From positions 793,844-857,843 of the forward strand of contig JAMPBN010000001.1 of assembly GCA_023666665.1 (NCBI GenBank): a stretch of 64,000 nucleotides of DNA. The letters are read 5' to 3'. The translations under genes and the position numbers were made by a program. Source of the stretch: Prevotella sp. (GTDB lineage: Bacteria; Bacteroidota; Bacteroidia; Bacteroidales; Muribaculaceae). The notes beneath the pieces are model-generated. The model saw only the letters and a program-made list of their open reading frames with translations, was not told the DNA's origin and made no database searches. Positions 52,291 to 60,246 of the stretch are shown here, one piece after another. Position 1 is the stretch's first letter. Every line of letters starts with the position of its first letter.

Positions 52291-52481
52291 GAGAGATCCT
52301 CATCAAGCTCGGGCCAATGAATCCCAAAATGCGACAAGATGTAATGTTGACGCATTTCAACCCCTGCATTGGCAAGTCTTTTATAATCGGCAAAGCGCTC
52401 CTGTGCCTTGCGCCCATCTCTAAGCTCAATCCATATGCCTGAATCTGTCAGCCATATATTTGCAACATCATCTCTATTCAT
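52263..52481 (-). CDS. Small DUF2442-domain protein
   Basis: A 72-aa protein starting MNRDDVANIWLTDSG. The stretch LRDGRKAQERFADYKRL, MRQHYILSHFGIHW and LDEDLSYEGF is the DUF2442 signature. Such proteins often pair with DUF4160 proteins in small toxin-antitoxin-like modules (family knowledge), but no DUF4160 partner is visible next to it. The 3' end overlaps maf, and its upstream signal overlaps the terminator of the next gene, so expression may depend on readthrough or on the embedded -7 box. A start at 52547 is less likely. Confidence 0.8.
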   Translation of the reverse strand: MNRDDVANIWLTDSGIWIELRDGRKAQERFADYKRLANAGVEMRQHYILSHFGIHWPELDEDLSYEGFFRAR

Positions 52482-52503
52482 CTCATCTATCTCCGTCACT
52501 TTG

Positions 52504-52534
52504 CAAAAATACAAAAATGCGGCAAATAAACCAA
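52504..52534 (-). promoter_or_regulatory. Possible DUF2442 promoter embedded in a terminator
   Basis: Minus strand TTG (52534-52532), 20 nt, TATTTTTG (52511-52504). The first element is the loop of the hairpin at 52513-52551. Confidence 0.5.
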
Positions 52535-52551
52535 TTATTTGCCGCATTTTT
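52513..52551 (-). terminator. Intrinsic terminator of the 1020-aa secreted protein gene
   Basis: A perfect 17-bp stem (52513-52529 with 52535-52551), a 5-nt loop and flanking A/T runs, 17 nt after the stop codon. Works in both directions in principle. Confidence 0.92.
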
Positions 52552-52568
52552 CCTAAAAGTTGTTGCGA

Positions 52569-55500
52569 TTACAAGGCGAGTTTGGTGACGCGAGTCCCTT
52601 GGCGGAGGATGTAGACGCCGCCCTTGGCGGGAGCGCTTACGCGGCGGCCTTGCAGGTCAAACCACTCTGTCGGACCTTGTTCAACCACGTGCTTGACCTC
52701 ACCGATTCCGGTAGTGCCGGCAGCCTTGGAGTGAGACAGCATATCGCTCTGACGGCCATAGAGTACTGAGTAGTAGTCCACGCGCTTGTCGGTTGAAAGC
52801 ACTACGTGATGGTCGTTCGGAGCCTGCACGTAGGGTACTTCTTCCTCTGCCCCCTCAGTAGCCTCACGCAATAGAACCTTAGAAACACTCTTCACGGGCA
52901 TCACGCGATACCAGATCTCGGCGCCGGGCATCTCGGTAAACAACTTTACCTCATATTCATCATCATTCTCACTCACTACATCTACCTGAGGCGCAGGAGT
53001 ATGCACGCCGTAGATTGACGGATTGCTTCCCGTTTTGGATTCATAGCAGGCAAAATATGAACCCTTATTATGCAGATAAAGTCTGTTTGATTCTGACTCA
53101 GAAGCATCACTCGTCAAGAATTTGATTGTAGCAGAACCGAAAGCATCTATTTCGATGGTTGCCCGCGATGCATCCTTGGTCAACTCTTCTTCAAGGCTTA
53201 TTTGATTCATATTTTCACCTGATTTCGTTAATCCGTAACAAGTAACAAAACCAACTTGTGGATCTTTATTATTCAAACCATTTGTGAGATACAATGAGTA
53301 GTAATCCCCCTCCTTAAAGAGTACGAATAAAGCGGCTTTAGTTTGTTCTGTAGTAGAAAACAGTTGTGTTTGGGTAATTTCTTCATTGTAAAACGAGATA
53401 GCTGAAGAACTTAAGCGTTTGTCTGCTATAGAATAGCTTGTGTTAGCAACCTTATTGTCACAAACCAGCGTGTAGATTTCGCCGTCTTTGAGGTCGTTGA
53501 CGTCGGTTATAAGGCGCCACAGACCAGTGTGTTGCGGAGCTTTTACGCCGGGGCGTTTTACGGTAACGGTGCAGACTGCTACCGCGTCGTTATACTCTTG
53601 GTGGTCGGTAAGGGTTGCGGTCAGTTCAGTAGTTCCATAACCGCCTTTGAGCACGATTTCGCCGCCCTCAACGTCAGCCACCTCGGGGTTGCTGCTTGCA
53701 AACACTACCTCAACGTCGGCATCTGAGCAGTTGAACACGGGCAGGTCAAATTCTTCGCCGTCAACTACCGTAACGTTCTTCGCGCTCCAGCCAAACTCGG
53801 CGAGATCTTTCTTCACGGTCAGCACGAACTTAAATTCGTCGCCCGACTTGTCATTTACCGATGGAGTAACGGTGATCTCCTTTTCAAACATCACGGCATC
53901 GGGAGTCCACGAGGCAACACCCTCAACCGGCACACATTCAATGTATTCTTCAAGACCATCATAGTAAACGCTAAACAAATCGGCATTGGCGGCAGACATT
54001 GTTATGGTCTCGCCAAGAGTCAGCTGAGCAGTACCGCCGTTTTCTACGGCCTTGCCGTTGGCGCTGACGTTGACAACGCCAATCTTAATCTTGGCAGTAA
54101 GTTCAAACGCAACTACTCCACCTTTTGTGCTGTTGTGATAAGGTGTAACGAACACCAGCGCTCTGTCATACACCTTTTCCGGGGTCCACTTTGCAGTCGG
54201 GCCGTCGAGCGTATATGTCTCTTCTTCGTTAACGCTGATTTCAAACTTGGTGGCATTTTCAGCCGAGATTGTAAACGATTCGCCCAAAGCGATGCTCACC
54301 TCGCCATTATCGGCAACGGCTCCTGCCGGACCGGTAATGGTCATCTGGCCGAGCTTCTTCTCTACCGAGAGCATAAACTCGAGGGCATCGCCCTTGGTGT
54401 CGCCCATCTTGGGGGTAATGGTCACTAAAGCTGCGTCAATTTCCTGATCCGGAGTCCAAATAAATGAGCCATTGGTGGCGGTATAAGTGGCAGTAGTACC
54501 ATCTACGTCAACATCAAACGCCGTAGCATTATCGGCAGTCATCACAATCGACTCGCCAAACTCCAGCTCAACAGCATCTTCAGGACCCACAGCATTACCA
54601 TTAGCCGTCACCGTCATCGCCCCCAACTCCTTATCACCGGGTTTCTCCCAAGTCAAGGTAATTGAGTTCAAATATAACGCATCATTGGCTTTAAATCCGA
54701 TATATGGATAATCACCAACTATGTCTAATTCCGTACTTGTGGCTTTCTTTATAGTTCCTAATTCAGTCCCTTTGTTATCGTTCCATAAATCACTTATCGC
54801 CGCGTGTGCCGTTTCTTTACCATAAACATATAGGATTCTACCATCCTTAGTATTGTTATTCCAATCAACAACAACTTTACGGAGTATATAACCATTAGTA
54901 TTCTTGCTTACAATTATGCCATTGCCAGAGGTTTTGTTAAGTTGAATTGAACTATAGCTACCTGCAATTTTTGCAGTATATGTTATTCCATCTTTATCTG
55001 AAATTGAAGCACCTGTATAAGAGGTACTCGAAACGCCAAAGCTAAAAGCACCACCTGCAGTCGTATTAGATTTCAAAATATGTACAATACCATCAGCCGG
55101 CTCAACAGGTTCAGGGTCAACCGGATCGGGGTCAACCGGGTCGGGGTCTTCGCCCGAACCGCCACCGGCAGGAGTCCACGTTACGGTTACTTTTGATATA
55201 ATAATATATGAATCTCCGCCAGGTGCTAACGCAAAATATGGCTTGTTAACATTGGTATAAGTAGTAGATGTTTTATTACTTCCATCCGGATTTGATGGAA
55301 GCGACTTAAGCGAAAGTGAGCTATCGCTAAAATAAGCATTTACTTCAGAGCCCTCGTGGGATACTTCAATTTTAATCGATTTGATAGTGTAATTTTCAGG
55401 CGCTTTGGTCACAGTTATGCCCGTACCCGTTTTACTTGAACGAATTTGAAAGGAATTTCCTGATGCTTGTGCTTGATATGTCGCATTGGATTTAGAGGAT

Positions 55501-55631
55501 GTATAACTCACAGCTTTGGTGTAAGTCATCCCTGAAAAATTACTGCCTGTAAGTTCATCCACTATATCCTGCGCTGCTACCGAAATAGGGATTAGCACAC
55601 AGGCACAAAGCGAAAGTAAAAACTTTTTCAT
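52569..55631 (-). CDS. Large modular secreted protein (1020 aa) with Bacteroidales C-terminal tail
   Basis: Signal peptide MKKFLLSLCACVLIPISVAAQ. Two related beta-sandwich modules (about 25-155 and 185-330) are joined by a Pro/Asp/Glu linker (GSGEDPDPVDPDPVDPEPVEP). Four similar repeats of about 90 residues follow (GxMTVTxxGxAVxxxxxxELxxGESIxMxAxNATxFxVxxD...WTPxxxxDxALVxxTP), then a domain with LKDGEIYTLVCDNKVA. The chain ends EWFDLQGRRVSAP and GVYILRQGTRVTK, matching the tails at 4803 and 11665. The repeats resemble Ig-like stalks that hold a binding domain away from the cell. No enzyme motif is recognised. Confidence 0.82.
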   Translation of the reverse strand: MKKFLLSLCACVLIPISVAAQDIVDELTGSNFSGMTYTKAVSYTSSKSNATYQAQASGNSFQIRSSKTGTGITVTKAPENYTIKSIKIEVSHEGSEVNAYFSDSSLSLKSLPSNPDGSNKTSTTYTNVNKPYFALAPGGDSYIIISKVTVTWTPAGGGSGEDPDPVDPDPVDPEPVEPADGIVHILKSNTTAGGAFSFGVSSTSYTGASISDKDGITYTAKIAGSYSSIQLNKTSGNGIIVSKNTNGYILRKVVVDWNNNTKDGRILYVYGKETAHAAISDLWNDNKGTELGTIKKATSTELDIVGDYPYIGFKANDALYLNSITLTWEKPGDKELGAMTVTANGNAVGPEDAVELEFGESIVMTADNATAFDVDVDGTTATYTATNGSFIWTPDQEIDAALVTITPKMGDTKGDALEFMLSVEKKLGQMTITGPAGAVADNGEVSIALGESFTISAENATKFEISVNEEETYTLDGPTAKWTPEKVYDRALVFVTPYHNSTKGGVVAFELTAKIKIGVVNVSANGKAVENGGTAQLTLGETITMSAANADLFSVYYDGLEEYIECVPVEGVASWTPDAVMFEKEITVTPSVNDKSGDEFKFVLTVKKDLAEFGWSAKNVTVVDGEEFDLPVFNCSDADVEVVFASSNPEVADVEGGEIVLKGGYGTTELTATLTDHQEYNDAVAVCTVTVKRPGVKAPQHTGLWRLITDVNDLKDGEIYTLVCDNKVANTSYSIADKRLSSSAISFYNEEITQTQLFSTTEQTKAALFVLFKEGDYYSLYLTNGLNNKDPQVGFVTCYGLTKSGENMNQISLEEELTKDASRATIEIDAFGSATIKFLTSDASESESNRLYLHNKGSYFACYESKTGSNPSIYGVHTPAPQVDVVSENDDEYEVKLFTEMPGAEIWYRVMPVKSVSKVLLREATEGAEEEVPYVQAPNDHHVVLSTDKRVDYYSVLYGRQSDMLSHSKAAGTTGIGEVKHVVEQGPTEWFDLQGRRVSAPAKGGVYILRQGTRVTKLAL

Positions 55632-55689
55632 AAAATTGTGTGATTTTTAAATTGTTATTGTGTGATTGTTATTATCGGTGTAAAGCATC

Positions 55690-55898
55690 AATGGCGCGGA
55701 CGTAAGTCCGTACCCTCCATAGGGTGGCCGCGCAGGGCAGCATAGCTTAAGTACATAATTTTACGCGATTTAAAATTGTTATTCTATTTCCCGCTGCAAA
55801 GGTATGAAAAATTTTCTGAAATAATATGGAAGAGGCGGACAAAAGTCCGCCCCTGAAATGTTAAATATTTTGGTGGTGCAAAGCGGACATAAGTCCGC
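55690..55898 (-). repeat. Three hairpins of one family (GGAC stem) between the decarboxylase operon and the 1020-aa gene
   Basis: Stems CGGAC/GTCCG (55697-55710, loop GTAA), GGCGGAC/GTCCGCC (55834-55851, loop AAAA) and GCGGAC/GTCCGC (55883-55898, loop ATAA). Two are followed by CCCTCC on the plus strand. The last one lies 15 nt after the mmdB stop and may help end that transcript. A -7 box TACCTTTG (minus, 55804-55797) between them could serve the 1020-aa gene. Confidence 0.75.
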
Positions 55899-55913
55899 GC
55901 CCTCCGTGAGCCG

Positions 55914-57071
55914 TTATGCGAGGAAGCCGAGGAGAACACCGGCGGCTACGGCAGAGCCGATTACGCCGGCAACGTTGGGTCCCATAGCGTGCATAAGGAG
56001 GTAGTTGCTCGGATCGTATTCGAGGCCAATGTTGTTGGAAATGCGGGCCGACATAGGCACGGCGCTGACTCCGGCATTGCCAATCAGAGGATTGAGCTTC
56101 TTATCTTTAGGCAACACGAGGTTGAACAGCTTGACGAACAACACGCCCGAGGCGCTGGCAATGATGAATGCCATAAAGCCGAGTGCGAAGATGCCGACGG
56201 TCTCTACGGTGAGGAACTGCGAGGCCTGGGTGGATGCGCCGACGGTCATACCGAGAAGTATAGTGACGATGTCGGTCAGGGCATTGCTGGCAGTTTTGGC
56301 AAGGCGGTTGGTAACGCCGCATTCGCGAAGCAGATTGCCGAAGAAGAGCATACCGAGCAGGGGCAGTGCGGTAGGCACTACGAAGCAGGTAAGCAGCAGA
56401 CCCACAATGGGGAAGATGATTTTTTCGTTCTGACTTACCTTGCGGGCGGGTTTCATACGGATAAGACGCTCCTTCTTGGTAGTGAGCAGTCGCATAATGG
56501 GCGGCTGAATCACCGGCACGAGAGCCATATAGGAGTATGCGCTGACGGCGATGGCACCCATAAGGTTGGGGGCGAGCTTGCTCGACAGGAAGATTGCCGT
56601 CGGGCCGTCGGCACCGCCGATAATGGCAATGGCGCCGGCCTGATCGGGGGCAAAGCCCAAGAGCAGCGCCACCATATATGCACCGAAGATGCCAAACTGG
56701 GCAGCCGCGCCCACGAGCATCAGCTTGGGGTTGGCAATCAGAGCGGTAAAGTCGGTCATTGCGCCGATGCCGAGGAAAATCAGCGGGGGATACCACCCGG
56801 CGCTTACGCCGTTGTAGAGAATATTGAGCACGGAGCCCTCTTCGTAGATGCCGATTTCGAGTCCGGCGGCGGTATCAAAGGGGATATTGCCGATAAGCAT
56901 ACCGAAGCCGATTGGCACAAGGAGCATCGGCTCGAAATTCTTCTTGATGGCAAGGGTTATGAAGAATATGCCGATAAGAATCATCAGCAGATTCTGCCAC
57001 GTGCAGTTATATAGTCCGGTCAGGTGCCAAAACTGCTGTATGTTGCCGAGTATAAATTCGGAGAAATCCAT
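55914..57071 (-). CDS. mmdB: Na+-translocating decarboxylase beta subunit (MmdB/OadB)
   Basis: A 385-aa integral membrane protein with about nine to eleven helices. Family motifs: LLVPIGFGMLIGNIP, GWYPPLIFLGIGAMTDFTALIANP, AIIGGADGPTAIF (Na+ site region with the conserved Asp), and GNAGVSAVPMSARISN. It performs the decarboxylation-linked Na+ export in the MmdABCDE/Oad complex. It is the last gene of the mce-mmdA-gamma-biotin carrier-mmdB operon. Confidence 0.95.
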   Translation of the reverse strand: MDFSEFILGNIQQFWHLTGLYNCTWQNLLMILIGIFFITLAIKKNFEPMLLVPIGFGMLIGNIPFDTAAGLEIGIYEEGSVLNILYNGVSAGWYPPLIFLGIGAMTDFTALIANPKLMLVGAAAQFGIFGAYMVALLLGFAPDQAGAIAIIGGADGPTAIFLSSKLAPNLMGAIAVSAYSYMALVPVIQPPIMRLLTTKKERLIRMKPARKVSQNEKIIFPIVGLLLTCFVVPTALPLLGMLFFGNLLRECGVTNRLAKTASNALTDIVTILLGMTVGASTQASQFLTVETVGIFALGFMAFIIASASGVLFVKLFNLVLPKDKKLNPLIGNAGVSAVPMSARISNNIGLEYDPSNYLLMHAMGPNVAGVIGSAVAAGVLLGFLA

Positions 57072-57076
57072 TTTTA

Positions 57077-57129
57077 TTTGAGCCTGAAGCTCAAAGGTTA
57101 GGGGTTAATGGTTATTGGTTAACGGTTTA
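57077..57129 (-). repeat. Hairpin plus 7-nt array in the mmdC-mmdB spacer
   Basis: A 7-bp hairpin TTTGAGC/GCTCAAA (57077-57095, loop CTGAA) is followed by four GGTTANN heptads and GGTTTA (57096-57129), with the mmdC stop codon in the last three bases. Same length and plan as 197-230. Confidence 0.85.
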
Positions 57130-57570
57130 TGCAATAGTAATGAGTGTGTCGCCTTCGAGGACTGAGTCGCCCTGTTTTACATTGATAGCAATGACTTTGC
57201 CGTCGCGGCCGGCGTTGATGGCATTTTCCATCTTCATAGCTTCGAGAATCACTACGGTGTCGGAGGCCTTGATGGTGTCGCCGACCTTGCAGTTGATGGA
57301 GAGCACGGTGCCGGGCAGAGGAGCAGTTACGCTGCCGGAGCCTGTTTGGGTGGGTTGGGCAGCAGGTTGTTGGGCGGGTTGGGCAGCGGGCTGTTGGGCG
57401 GCGGGCATTGAGCTTTGGACGGCGGGCATTGAGCTTTGGACGGCGGGCACTGTGCCACTTCCCACTTCTACTGTATAGTCTGTGCCATTGACGTTGACGG
57501 TTGCGGTTGAGCCTTGAATGGCAACAATATTTACGGCGTAATCTTTGCCGTTGATTTTATAGTTATACAT
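57127..57570 (-). CDS. mmdC: Biotin carboxyl carrier subunit of the decarboxylase
   Basis: A 147-aa protein. The C-terminal lipoyl/biotinyl domain has VTAPLPGTVLSINCKVGD, the biotin motif EAMKMENAI with Lys113, and VLEGDTLITIA at the end. The middle is an Ala/Pro/Gln hinge (about 41-75) encoded partly by a perfect 21-nt tandem repeat (57401-57442). It carries CO2 between MmdA and MmdB. Positioned after the gamma subunit and before mmdB. Confidence 0.94.
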   Translation of the reverse strand: MYNYKINGKDYAVNIVAIQGSTATVNVNGTDYTVEVGSGTVPAVQSSMPAVQSSMPAAQQPAAQPAQQPAAQPTQTGSGSVTAPLPGTVLSINCKVGDTIKASDTVVILEAMKMENAINAGRDGKVIAINVKQGDSVLEGDTLITIA

Positions 57571-57577
57571 AACAGTT

Positions 57578-58471
57578 TTAACGTTGAGGGTATTGACGCA
57601 TTATTTTTTGAGACCAGCCTGAGGCGGGATTGTGTTGAATAGTGAGGCGCGAGTTGCCTACGCCGGCATTGAGCTGCTGATGAAGGGCAAGAGCTATTGC
57701 GGCAGCGACTTCGCCTTCAGTGGAGAGTGGCTCAGTGGCGGAGTGGGTCGTGGGGTATGGGGTGTTGGCGGCTTTGGCGGAGCGGGCGCTGAGGTTGCGT
57801 ATGAGCATGAAGCAGATGCAGAGCACCAACAGAGCGCCGAACACTATGCCCATAGCCATTGCAGCCATTGCAAAGCCGTGGGAGTCCATTTGTTCAAACA
57901 TTTTGATTTTGGAATTGGGACCTTTGATTACGTTAAGACCGCCGGGGGTCACGGCATCGGCTTCGGAGCTGTTGGAGCGCACCGCCCAGGAGTCTGCGCC
58001 GTCGGGGGTGCGGGCATAGCTGCAGTCTGCCGCCAAAGAGGCCGGCACGGTTACGGAGTCGATAAGATTGATGCCGTCGGCATCGAATACGGCGATAAAA
58101 TTATCGCGACCCGGAGTGAGGGTAAAATTCAGGTGGAAAGTGCCGTCGGTGTCGTGGCCGTCAGCCCAGAAGAGGGCTTGCTGCCCCTTGCCGATTTTGG
58201 TGGAGGCATCGCCGCCGGGAACGTAATACTTGGTCGGGTTGTTAATGTCGTCGGTTAGGTAGATGGAGCTGATATTTACCGGCGCGTGGGTGGGGTTATG
58301 AAGCTCAATCCAAGCGCTGTGGCGACCATAGTCGTCGACTATGGAGCTGTCGTTCTTGACCATCACCTCGTTAATACGCAGGCTCTTGCGCCCCTGAGCC
58401 GCAGCCGGCAATGCGGCTAAGGCTCCGAGCGTTGCGAGAGCAATGAATCGTGCGAGATGTTTCATCTTCAT
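57578..58471 (-). CDS. Decarboxylase gamma-type (OadG-like) subunit with lamin-tail domain
   Basis: A 297-aa protein. Signal peptide to about residue 26, then a lamin-tail-like beta-sandwich (SLRINEVMVKNDSSIVDDYGRHSAWIEL ... YYVPGG... GKGQQALFWADG), then one membrane helix (about 200-222, AMGIVFGALLVLCICFMLI) as in OadG gamma subunits, and a cytoplasmic tail. The tail has a low-complexity stretch encoded by 8-nt repeats (57717-57764). The position between mmdA and the biotin carrier fixes the role. The extracytoplasmic lamin-tail fusion is a Bacteroidetes peculiarity; its role is unknown. Confidence 0.88.
   Translation of the reverse strand: MKMKHLARFIALATLGALAALPAAAQGRKSLRINEVMVKNDSSIVDDYGRHSAWIELHNPTHAPVNISSIYLTDDINNPTKYYVPGGDASTKIGKGQQALFWADGHDTDGTFHLNFTLTPGRDNFIAVFDADGINLIDSVTVPASLAADCSYARTPDGADSWAVRSNSSEADAVTPGGLNVIKGPNSKIKMFEQMDSHGFAMAAMAMGIVFGALLVLCICFMLIRNLSARSAKAANTPYPTTHSATEPLSTEGEVAAAIALALHQQLNAGVGNSRLTIQHNPASGWSQKIMRQYPQR
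57717..57764. repeat. 8-nt periodic array inside the gamma-subunit gene
   Basis: Plus strand octads TCAGTGGA, GAGTGGCT, CAGTGGCG, GAGTGGGT, CGTGGGGT, ATGGGGTG in register, closely similar to the array within uvrB (28967-29006). Confidence 0.8.
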
Positions 58472-60024
58472 TACAGAGGAATGTTGCCGTGTTTCTTGGC
58501 GGGGTTCTGCACTCGCTTGGTTGCGAGGGTTTCGAGCGCCTTGATTATGCGGAAGCGGGTTGTTGAGGGTTCGATAACGTCGTCGATATAGCCGTATTTT
58601 GCGGCGTTGTAGGGGTTGCAGAAAAGTTTGTTGTATTCGGCCTCTTTTTCGGCGAGTACGGCTTTGGGGTCTTCGGCAGCCTTGGCTTCCTTGGCATAGA
58701 GCACTTCAACGGCACCCGCGCCACCCATAACGGCAATTTCAGCCGAGGGCCATGCGTAGTTGATGTCGCCGCGCAACTGCTTGCAGCTCATTACGATGTG
58801 CGAGCCGCCATAGCTCTTGCGCAGGGTGATGGTCACCTTGGGCACGGTAGCTTCGCCATAGGCGTAGAGGAGCTTGGCGCCGTGGAGGATAACGCCGTTA
58901 TATTCCTGGCCGGTGCCGGGAAGGAATCCGGGCACGTCTACAAGGCTGACAATGGGGATATTGAACGCGTCGCAGAAGCGAACAAAGCGAGCGGCCTTGC
59001 GCGAGGCGTTGGAGTCGAGCACGCCGGCAAGATATTTGGGCTGATTGGCCACGATGCCGACCGAGCGACCGTTGAAGCGGGCAAAGCCGATAATGATGTT
59101 GCGGGCGTAGTTGCGCTGAATTTCGAGGAATTCACCGTTGTCTACCAAAGCGCCGATAATGCCATACATATCGTAAGCCTTATTGGCGGCTTCGGGGATG
59201 GCTTCGTTGAGTTCGGGGATTATGCGGTCAATGGGGTCGGCGCAGGGCTTGAGGGGTGTTTCTTCAAGGTTGTTCTGCGGGATGTAGCTGAGTAGCTGCT
59301 TGATGATTTGGAGAGCTTCCTGACCGGTTTCGGCGGCGAAGTGACATACGCCGCTCTTTGTGGAGTGGACAGTGGCACCGCCGAGTGCTTCTTGGGTAAC
59401 GTCTTCTCCGGTAACGGTCTTCACGACTTTCGGGCCGGTGAGGAACATATAGCTGATACCCTTGGCCATAATGGTGAAGTCGGTGAGCGCGGGAGAGTAA
59501 ACCGCACCGCCGGCGCAGGGGCCGAGGATCGCAGAAATCTGAGGTATAACGCCTGAGGCAAGGATATTGCGCTGGAAAATTTCGGCATAGCCGGCAAGGG
59601 CGTTGATGCCCTCCTGAATACGTGCGCCGCCCGAGTCGTTAAGGCCGATAACGGGAGCGCCCATACGCATTGCCATATCCATTACCTTACATATTTTCAG
59701 GGCCATAGTTTCAGACAGCGAACCGCCGAAAACGGTGAAGTCTTGTGCGAAAACGTAGACCAGGCGGCCGTCTATTGTGCCGCAGCCGGTAACCACGCCG
59801 TCGCCGGCAAAGGATTTTTTCTCCTGACCAAAGTTTGTGCAACGATGGCGCACAAAGGTGTCAAACTCTTCGAAAGAGCCTTCGTCAAGGAGTTCGTTAA
59901 TGCGTTCGCGGGCGGTTAGTTTGCCGCGTTCGTGTTGCTTGTCTATGGCCTTTTGGCCGCCACCGAGGTGGGCTTCTTCGCGCAGTTTGATGAGTTCCTG
60001 CACTTTTTCTAATTGACTGCTCAT
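58471..60024 (-). CDS. mmdA: Methylmalonyl-CoA decarboxylase alpha / carboxyltransferase subunit
   Basis: A 517-aa carboxyltransferase. N-terminal CT half: [79 protein letters not shown]-terminal half: [53 protein letters not shown] and [10 protein letters not shown]. It transfers the carboxyl group of methylmalonyl-CoA to biotin, giving propionyl-CoA. With the beta and biotin subunits it forms a Na+ pump; propionyl-CoA carboxylase in the reverse sense is the alternative annotation. Confidence 0.93.
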   Translation of the reverse strand: MSSQLEKVQELIKLREEAHLGGGQKAIDKQHERGKLTARERINELLDEGSFEEFDTFVRHRCTNFGQEKKSFAGDGVVTGCGTIDGRLVYVFAQDFTVFGGSLSETMALKICKVMDMAMRMGAPVIGLNDSGGARIQEGINALAGYAEIFQRNILASGVIPQISAILGPCAGGAVYSPALTDFTIMAKGISYMFLTGPKVVKTVTGEDVTQEALGGATVHSTKSGVCHFAAETGQEALQIIKQLLSYIPQNNLEETPLKPCADPIDRIIPELNEAIPEAANKAYDMYGIIGALVDNGEFLEIQRNYARNIIIGFARFNGRSVGIVANQPKYLAGVLDSNASRKAARFVRFCDAFNIPIVSLVDVPGFLPGTGQEYNGVILHGAKLLYAYGEATVPKVTITLRKSYGGSHIVMSCKQLRGDINYAWPSAEIAVMGGAGAVEVLYAKEAKAAEDPKAVLAEKEAEYNKLFCNPYNAAKYGYIDDVIEPSTTRFRIIKALETLATKRVQNPAKKHGNIPL

Positions 60025-60030
60025 ATGTAT

Positions 60031-60246
60031 TCGGCCTGTGGCCGAGGGTTATTGCGGCTTTGCCGCAGGTTAAGGGTTATGGGTTATGGTGGTAATATGG
60101 TGAAAGGTTAAGGATTAATATGGTTGAAGGTTTAGAGTGAATCTGGTGAATGGTTTAGGATGAAAGGTGAAGATTATAGTATTTGAGGTAATATTTTAAC
60201 CTTTCACCCTTAACCCTTAACCCTTAACCTTCGGCTAAAAGCCGAA
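60031..60246 (-). repeat. mce-mmdA spacer: three hairpins and long 7-nt arrays in inverted orientation
   Basis: Hairpins at 60031-60045 (TCGGCC/GGCCGA), 60053-60067 (TGCGGC/GCCGCA) and 60230-60246 (TTCGGCT/AGCCGAA). Between them, GGTTAAG/GGTTATG/GGTGAAA heptads run from about 60068 to 60172 and complementary CCTTAAC heptads run from about 60199 to 60229, making one large imperfect inverted repeat. The last hairpin abuts the mce stop codon. Confidence 0.8.
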
